The translations under genes and the position numbers were made by a program. 17,210 nt of DNA from Pseudobdellovibrionaceae bacterium. GTDB lineage: Bacteria; Bdellovibrionota; Bdellovibrionia; Bdellovibrionales; JAMPXM01. Below, piece by piece: positions 13,106 to 17,210 of the stretch; position 1 is the stretch's first letter, and the number at the start of each line of letters is the position of its first letter. A model generated the notes under the pieces. That model was not told the DNA's origin. It saw only the letters and a program-made list of their open reading frames with translations, and made no database searches. The stretch lies in NCBI GenBank assembly GCA_913774795.1, contig CAJYIL010000498.1, positions 1 through 17,210 on the forward strand. The letters are read 5' to 3'.

Positions 13106-14153
13106 ATCACTCCTCAACAGCCGTGGTCTCACGATCGCGGAAATCTTGATCGCGCTGGCGATTAACGCCGTGATCGTTCTTGCGGTCGTCACTCTCGTCA
13201 GTAACACGATGCTCTCCGGTAAAACCTCGGAGAACCGTCAAGAGCTCGCAACGGACTTTGGCCTTCTTCAAAACTATTTCGCGCGCACGATCCCGAACGC
13301 TGGCGGCATGTCGATCCCGACCAGCGCCGCATTCTGGGTCGAGAATAACTGTGACCAAAAAAATCCGACGACGATTTTTAAGAAATGTAAAGAGAGTGAC
13401 CGGCTTACGATCGCGTCGTCTGACGAAGGGCCGACATGCACGGTGACGGCGTTTAATACAACGACCGGAGCAGCGACCTTCAACTCGGTGGTCAATGCGG
13501 GTGTGAGTACGTGTTGCATGACGGTGCGACCGCTTTACCGAAACCAAGTTCTTTTCATCAATGGGTTTGATTACAAGCAGTATTGGGTCGGTGGCGCGGA
13601 TACAACAGCGTGTACCGCAACTCTGTCGGCGGGCCCGATGGCCGCAAACGATAACGTGAACGATTCGACCTACAACTGGGCTGGCGCGATGGTCGTTCCG
13701 ATCCACATCGACGCCTTTTATCTCGACACGGAGAACAGCACCTTTAATCGCTACGTCTACACGGATCTCTCGGAAGGCCCGAACGACGGAAAAGTTCAGG
13801 TCCTCGCGGATCGCGTCTTCGATTTTCAAGTCGCTCTTGGATTCGACTTCCTGCCGGCCGATGGGGTGGTTGTCGATGAGACGAGTGCAAACGATGAGTG
13901 GCTTTACAATCACGTGAATGATTCTCTGACGGCGGCCCCATTCGTCTATCAATCAGATTCGATTCCCGGCCTTCCCAAGAACTCTCTGCGAATGATCGCG
14001 GTCGGCTGGGTGATCGGCGCGCCGGGGGGAGGATCGTCGAGTGGAGCGACGCAAGCTTCGGTGCTGAATGGGCCTGTTCGCAGTCGCCCGGGATTCGTGC
14101 TGCAGGCCGGGGTTGCGAAATTGGGCGCGAGGAGCGTTTATGTTTTCGATTAA
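13083..14153 (+). CDS. PilW-like minor pilin
   Basis: Pilin-like protein of 356 aa. The prepilin site is RG|LTIAEILIALAI with cleavage after G15 and Glu at +5; residues 16-38 are the membrane helix. It is followed by a helix with NRQELATDFGLLQNYFARTIPNAGG, which matches the PilW family pattern (RxELQxxxxLLxRDLRxAG). The rest is β-rich with several cysteines, including a CC pair in VSTCCMTV. The preferred start is GTG 13083, giving a normal 15-residue leader. It overlaps the end of the pilV-like gene by 23 nt; no ATG lies closer in this frame and no strong Shine-Dalgarno is visible, so the start is only probable. Role by family: minor pilin that primes pilus assembly with PilV, PilX and others. 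Confidence 0.83.
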   Translation: MLQTPVTKSLLNSRGLTIAEILIALAINAVIVLAVVTLVSNTMLSGKTSENRQELATDFGLLQNYFARTIPNAGGMSIPTSAAFWVENNCDQKNPTTIFKKCKESDRLTIASSDEGPTCTVTAFNTTTGAATFNSVVNAGVSTCCMTVRPLYRNQVLFINGFDYKQYWVGGADTTACTATLSAGPMAANDNVNDSTYNWAGAMVVPIHIDAFYLDTENSTFNRYVYTDLSEGPNDGKVQVLADRVFDFQVALGFDFLPADGVVVDETSANDEWLYNHVNDSLTAAPFVYQSDSIPGLPKNSLRMIAVGWVIGAPGGGSSSGATQASVLNGPVRSRPGFVLQAGVAKLGARSVYVFD

Positions 14154-16878
14154 ATCGCAGACCGGAAATACGATTCTGATGATGCTCGTGATGATCGCCG
14201 GTCTTTCGCTTGCGACCATCGCGATGTTCGGAAGCGCGCAGGTCTACGACGTGTCGGGGACTCGCTTCGTGAATCGTCAAAAAGCTCTCTACATCTCCGA
14301 CGGCACGCGGGCGTTTGCGATTCAGCTCACGCAAGATTATTTGAAAGAGCGCCCCGACGCGACGAACACCGACGTTGCCGAGTACTTGAAAATCGCGATT
14401 CCGCCGCTCTTGCCGACCGGATATCAGGTCTCTGATATCTCCGTGGAGATGACTCCGAAGGGCACGATGATCATCCCGAACGGAACGTTCAAAGGCATGG
14501 TCGCGCCGCAAGTTCTCGTGAAATTCTCTTACACCGTTTCAAAAGGTGTGGCCGAGGCTGAGAACCGCATCTCTCATCATTTCGACGCGGTCGTCACGCT
14601 GGCACAGGTGGGTCTTCACCAGTTCATGTATTTCGTCGATCTCCAACAAGCGGGCTTCAATCCGGGGCAAGAGACGAAGGTGAACGGGCGCGTTCATGCG
14701 AACGGAGATCTTTGTATCGCAGGCCAAAACGGTCTCTATTTTTCCAAGATCACGGTCGCGGGAAATCTCATGCACTCGCGCCGCGCGGCCTGCGGACCCA
14801 ACATGGCGAATTTCTCCCTTTTACGAACTTACGTCTCGGCGGGTTCGAGTGTCGGTGACAACGACAAGCAATTCGGTCTCGGGATCGGCGCGCGCCCGGA
14901 GAACGATCACGGCTGTACGAATTGCGATAACTCGGGCCTCCCGTGGGTCGACTACGCATTATCGAATTGGAATCAAAACGCACAGGATTCAACACACAAA
15001 GTGGCGAAATTGGCTCTGCCTGTCCCGAGCGAAGTGCAGGCGCAGGTCGGCGCCAACGGCCCAAACCCCTACGTCGGAGTTTCTAACAGCAAGAACCTTC
15101 GCTTCTTGGTGGACCCGGTCATGCCCGGTGATTCAGACAACGTGAAAAAGATGAAGTACGCGTACAATGCAGATGTGCGCATCATCGACGGAGTTTGGTA
15201 CCTGCGTGATTCGACCAACTCTTGGCCCGGGCGGCCCATCTGGTCGGATCACCCAGGACACGCCAAGGATGCGTGGGGCACCGATGTCGGGCAAGCGCAG
15301 CTCGCAATTCAACGGGGCTGGGTCACTTTGCCGAAACGATTTTCGTATTACGGCTACGACCCCGTCGGTTTCAGACTGCAAAGCACCACAAGCGGGACCA
15401 TCTCATACGGAAATCTCGCAAGGAAAGCGGCGGGCCCTCGTTGGGTTCCGGGACATCTCGTCAACACTGATCACGCAGACCTCGGTCTTTCGGCGAAATC
15501 TGAATTTCTTTGCCCAAACCCAGCCGGCACGGCCTGGGGAACGTTCGCACCGACGGGCGGCAGTACGACAGTCACCGGCCGAAGTGTTCTTCCATTCGAT
15601 GCCAATTCCGCCTGTTCGCCTCCGGGTTCAAGTTGGTCACAGGCAACCGCCCTCTTGAACGGAACACGCTCAGGCATCAACGATCCTCACGTCGCCTGGT
15701 GGGCGAAGATCGTTTACGAAGCTTTTCCGCACTCATCGACACTTCCGGATGATCGAGCACGCATTTTGCCGACGAATTTTGACGTTGAGAATTTTCAGGC
15801 CGCACTCGAAGACAGAAGCGCAGGCGAGTTGGGCTCCTACTTCACGCACAACGGGAGTAAGACCGATTTCAACGGCATTCTCTACATCACGACGACCTGG
15901 CCCGGTTCTCTCGATGGATTTACGCCGCGGAATGCGCCGTCGAAGTGGCCTCTCCAAAACGATGGTGGCTTCACCGCGAAAGTTCAGAACTCGGTGCCTC
16001 CACGACTGGGCGACACGAATCAAATTGGCATTTCCGCAGATGAGCAGCAGCGAAGTCTCCCGCGTCAGCTTTGCTCAAACGCCATCTCTGATTCACCCGC
16101 GGGAGTCGCCGGTCAAGATTTCGATCGACCGACGCTTGGCATGGGTCGTCGATTTAAAATCCCGGGCTGCAACGAATACGCCTCGAGCGTTCCGTTTGAA
16201 AACAATAAGCTCTGGGCCTTCCCCAACGCGATTCGTATTCACAACGGCGCGAATATCAGCACGACCGTCTTCAAAAAAGGTCTTTCGATCGTCAGCAATA
16301 TGCCGGTCTATGTTCTCGGAAGCTACAATCTCAACTCTGTCGTGACCCCTGAGACGTCGACGAACTGGATACCCGCACTGATCGCCGGCGATCAGATCAC
16401 GATCATGTCAAACGCTTGGGAGGATCAAAACGGTCCTTTCGCAATTTCGAATTACCCGAGCCAGGCCGTCTCGCGGGTCGCGAGTTCGACGACTTATAAC
16501 GTGTCGTTCATCACGGGTTGGGCGATGCACGCGCCTCGCGCTGCGCGGTCCGGTGAAACGATGTCCGCCAGCAACGAGGGGATACACTCGATGCCGGCTT
16601 TGATCGAAGACTGGCAGGCGGCATCGGGCGGCGGAGCAACGATGACGTTGAATGGGTCGATTGCGATCGGTTATTACCCGGTCTTCTATCGCGGAGGCCG
16701 CTACTTCAACTCCGTCTTTAGCGGCGGAGACAACGGCATTTCGTCGTACAACTACGCAACCTACAACGCAAACAAGAAAATCATTACTTACGATAAGCAT
16801 CTTGAGCAGATCGCCAATCAGCCTCCGGGCTCGCCAGTTTTCTACACCTCGAGTGTCCAGAGCTGGAAAATCAAATAA
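14140..16878 (+). CDS. Very large PilX-like minor pilin/adhesin
   Basis: Protein of 912 aa. The N-terminus, KSQTGNTILMMLVMIAGLSL, is a PilX_N-type segment: Gly at 9, then a membrane helix without the usual Glu at +5, as in other PilX proteins, followed by RQKALYISDGTRAFAIQLTQ like the PilX post-helix region. The remaining part is β-rich: VNGRVHANGDL... then a CxxC (C259, C262). A C-terminal region (about 714-912) with GLSIVSNMPVYVLGSYN, ALIAGDQITIMSNAWED and ALIEDWQA resembles the surface domain I recall from large PilX-type proteins of deltaproteobacteria and acidobacteria. Typical PilX is around 200 aa. GAGGAG about 5 nt before ATG 14140 fixes the start; it overlaps the pilW-like gene by 14 nt. 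Third gene of the operon; no PilY1 gene follows in the window. Confidence 0.8.
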   Translation: MFSIKSQTGNTILMMLVMIAGLSLATIAMFGSAQVYDVSGTRFVNRQKALYISDGTRAFAIQLTQDYLKERPDATNTDVAEYLKIAIPPLLPTGYQVSDISVEMTPKGTMIIPNGTFKGMVAPQVLVKFSYTVSKGVAEAENRISHHFDAVVTLAQVGLHQFMYFVDLQQAGFNPGQETKVNGRVHANGDLCIAGQNGLYFSKITVAGNLMHSRRAACGPNMANFSLLRTYVSAGSSVGDNDKQFGLGIGARPENDHGCTNCDNSGLPWVDYALSNWNQNAQDSTHKVAKLALPVPSEVQAQVGANGPNPYVGVSNSKNLRFLVDPVMPGDSDNVKKMKYAYNADVRIIDGVWYLRDSTNSWPGRPIWSDHPGHAKDAWGTDVGQAQLAIQRGWVTLPKRFSYYGYDPVGFRLQSTTSGTISYGNLARKAAGPRWVPGHLVNTDHADLGLSAKSEFLCPNPAGTAWGTFAPTGGSTTVTGRSVLPFDANSACSPPGSSWSQATALLNGTRSGINDPHVAWWAKIVYEAFPHSSTLPDDRARILPTNFDVENFQAALEDRSAGELGSYFTHNGSKTDFNGILYITTTWPGSLDGFTPRNAPSKWPLQNDGGFTAKVQNSVPPRLGDTNQIGISADEQQRSLPRQLCSNAISDSPAGVAGQDFDRPTLGMGRRFKIPGCNEYASSVPFENNKLWAFPNAIRIHNGANISTTVFKKGLSIVSNMPVYVLGSYNLNSVVTPETSTNWIPALIAGDQITIMSNAWEDQNGPFAISNYPSQAVSRVASSTTYNVSFITGWAMHAPRAARSGETMSASNEGIHSMPALIEDWQAASGGGATMTLNGSIAIGYYPVFYRGGRYFNSVFSGGDNGISSYNYATYNANKKIITYDKHLEQIANQPPGSPVFYTSSVQSWKIK

Positions 16879-16880
16879 GT

Positions 16881-17210
16881 TTACGGAGACGGTGTCGCGC
16901 CTGGCTGGAGAGTGCGAATTTGTCCAAGAGCCGGGTAAATACGGTAGCCCTGTCGGCTGCCTTTGGGGTCGGTCACGAAAATTTCGGTGTAGTCGTCAGC
17001 ACCTTGAACGCCGCCGAGCGGAGTGAACAAAATCGACTTTGATGCGGCCCCGTTTTTGGGTTTGAAGTCGCCGACCGTGAAGCCGGGCGAAACCTTGAAG
17101 TCATCGAGAACGATCGACTGCGCACCAAGAGGAGCGCAGCCGCCGCCAACGGCCGCGTAGCCGACGACGTGGATGAGCTGACCGTCGATCGTGACACGAG
17201 CACACTCATC
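16881..17210 (-). CDS. FimT/GspH-like pseudopilin, C-terminal part (cut by window edge)
   Basis: An open frame runs from the right edge of the window to TAA at 16881-16883 on the minus strand, giving 109 codons with no internal stop. The N-terminus and prepilin motif lie outside. Seen: a β-rich sequence with two cysteines (visible residues 3 and 25), then SILFTPLGGVQGADDYTEIF and GYRIYPALGQIRTL. This matches the end of FimT/GspH pseudopilins: a strand with ITFxPxG, a turn, and a final strand of the type xxIxVxxxGRVRV. It converges on the pilX-like gene with only 2 nt between stops. In type IV pilus systems FimT/FimU acts with PilV, W, X and E, so the neighbour fits. Family call is likely, not certain, because only the end is visible. 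Confidence 0.7.
   Translation of the reverse strand, partial: DECARVTIDGQLIHVVGYAAVGGGCAPLGAQSIVLDDFKVSPGFTVGDFKPKNGAASKSILFTPLGGVQGADDYTEIFVTDPKGSRQGYRIYPALGQIRTLQPGATPSP

Noticed and set aside
13956..13975. T-loop-like GATTCGATTCCCGGC string suggesting a tRNA 3' half
   Set aside because: It lies in frame inside the pilW-like gene, and no matching acceptor, anticodon stem or 5' half is found upstream or downstream.
13107..14511. Long minus-strand frames opposite the pilW- and pilX-like genes
   Set aside because: Arg/His-rich shadow sequence typical of antisense frames in GC-rich genes; no recognisable motif.
16973..17209. Minus-strand 78-codon Ser-rich frame at the right edge
   Set aside because: A different minus-strand frame is open from the edge to 16881 and has FimT/GspH-like sequence; the Ser-rich frame is its shadow.

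Overview
The window looks like ordinary chromosomal DNA of a Gram-negative bacterium: moderately GC-rich, densely packed, and lipobox- and type IV pilus-bearing. No mobile element, CRISPR array, rRNA or tRNA was found. The mix of genes (DUF3516-type helicase, PilZ fused to a phosphatase, large PilX-type minor pilin, secreted HELGH metalloprotease) suggests a Bdellovibrionota/Oligoflexia-type or related former-deltaproteobacterial lineage. That placement is inference from gene content, not proof.

Left part (1-5090): hflX (+) ends tail-to-tail on map (-), with overlapping stop codons. A roughly 190-bp divergent spacer holding an 18-bp inverted repeat separates map from a small double zf-TFIIB protein (+). 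That gene converges on a PDZ-domain lipoprotein (-). Upstream of the lipoprotein on the same strand is a secreted HELGHH zinc metalloprotease with its own clear intrinsic terminator. A 298-bp gap rich in dyad symmetry follows.

Middle (5053-8868): a tightly coupled minus-strand operon, yeeZ-like SDR protein -> nth -> rsmH. Both junctions are 4-nt ATGA overlaps, and the operon ends in an intrinsic terminator. nth has a basic C-terminal tail whose DNA holds a perfect 12-bp inverted repeat, plus an atypical cysteine spacing at the Fe-S loop. rsmH has a basic N-terminal extension and is not beside ftsL/ftsI/mur genes here. Divergent from yeeZ is a PPP-family phosphatase with a C-terminal PilZ-like domain, coupled by ATGA to a DUF3516-type SF2 helicase. 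The helicase converges on a small DUF2288 gene.

Right part (11724-17210): a minor-pilin operon on the plus strand in the classical order PilV-like, PilW-like, PilX-like, with overlapping genes. The PilV-like protein is unusual: after a short pilin N-terminus it carries three thrombospondin-type-1-like cysteine modules spaced by Pro-Thr-rich linkers. The PilX-like protein is very large (912 aa). Convergent to it is the C-terminal end of a FimT/GspH-like pseudopilin (-), cut by the window edge. I read this as a type IV pilus (or pseudopilus) tip complex with a built-in adhesive module. The nearby PilZ-phosphatase could tie cyclic-di-GMP to the same process, but the sequence does not show that link.
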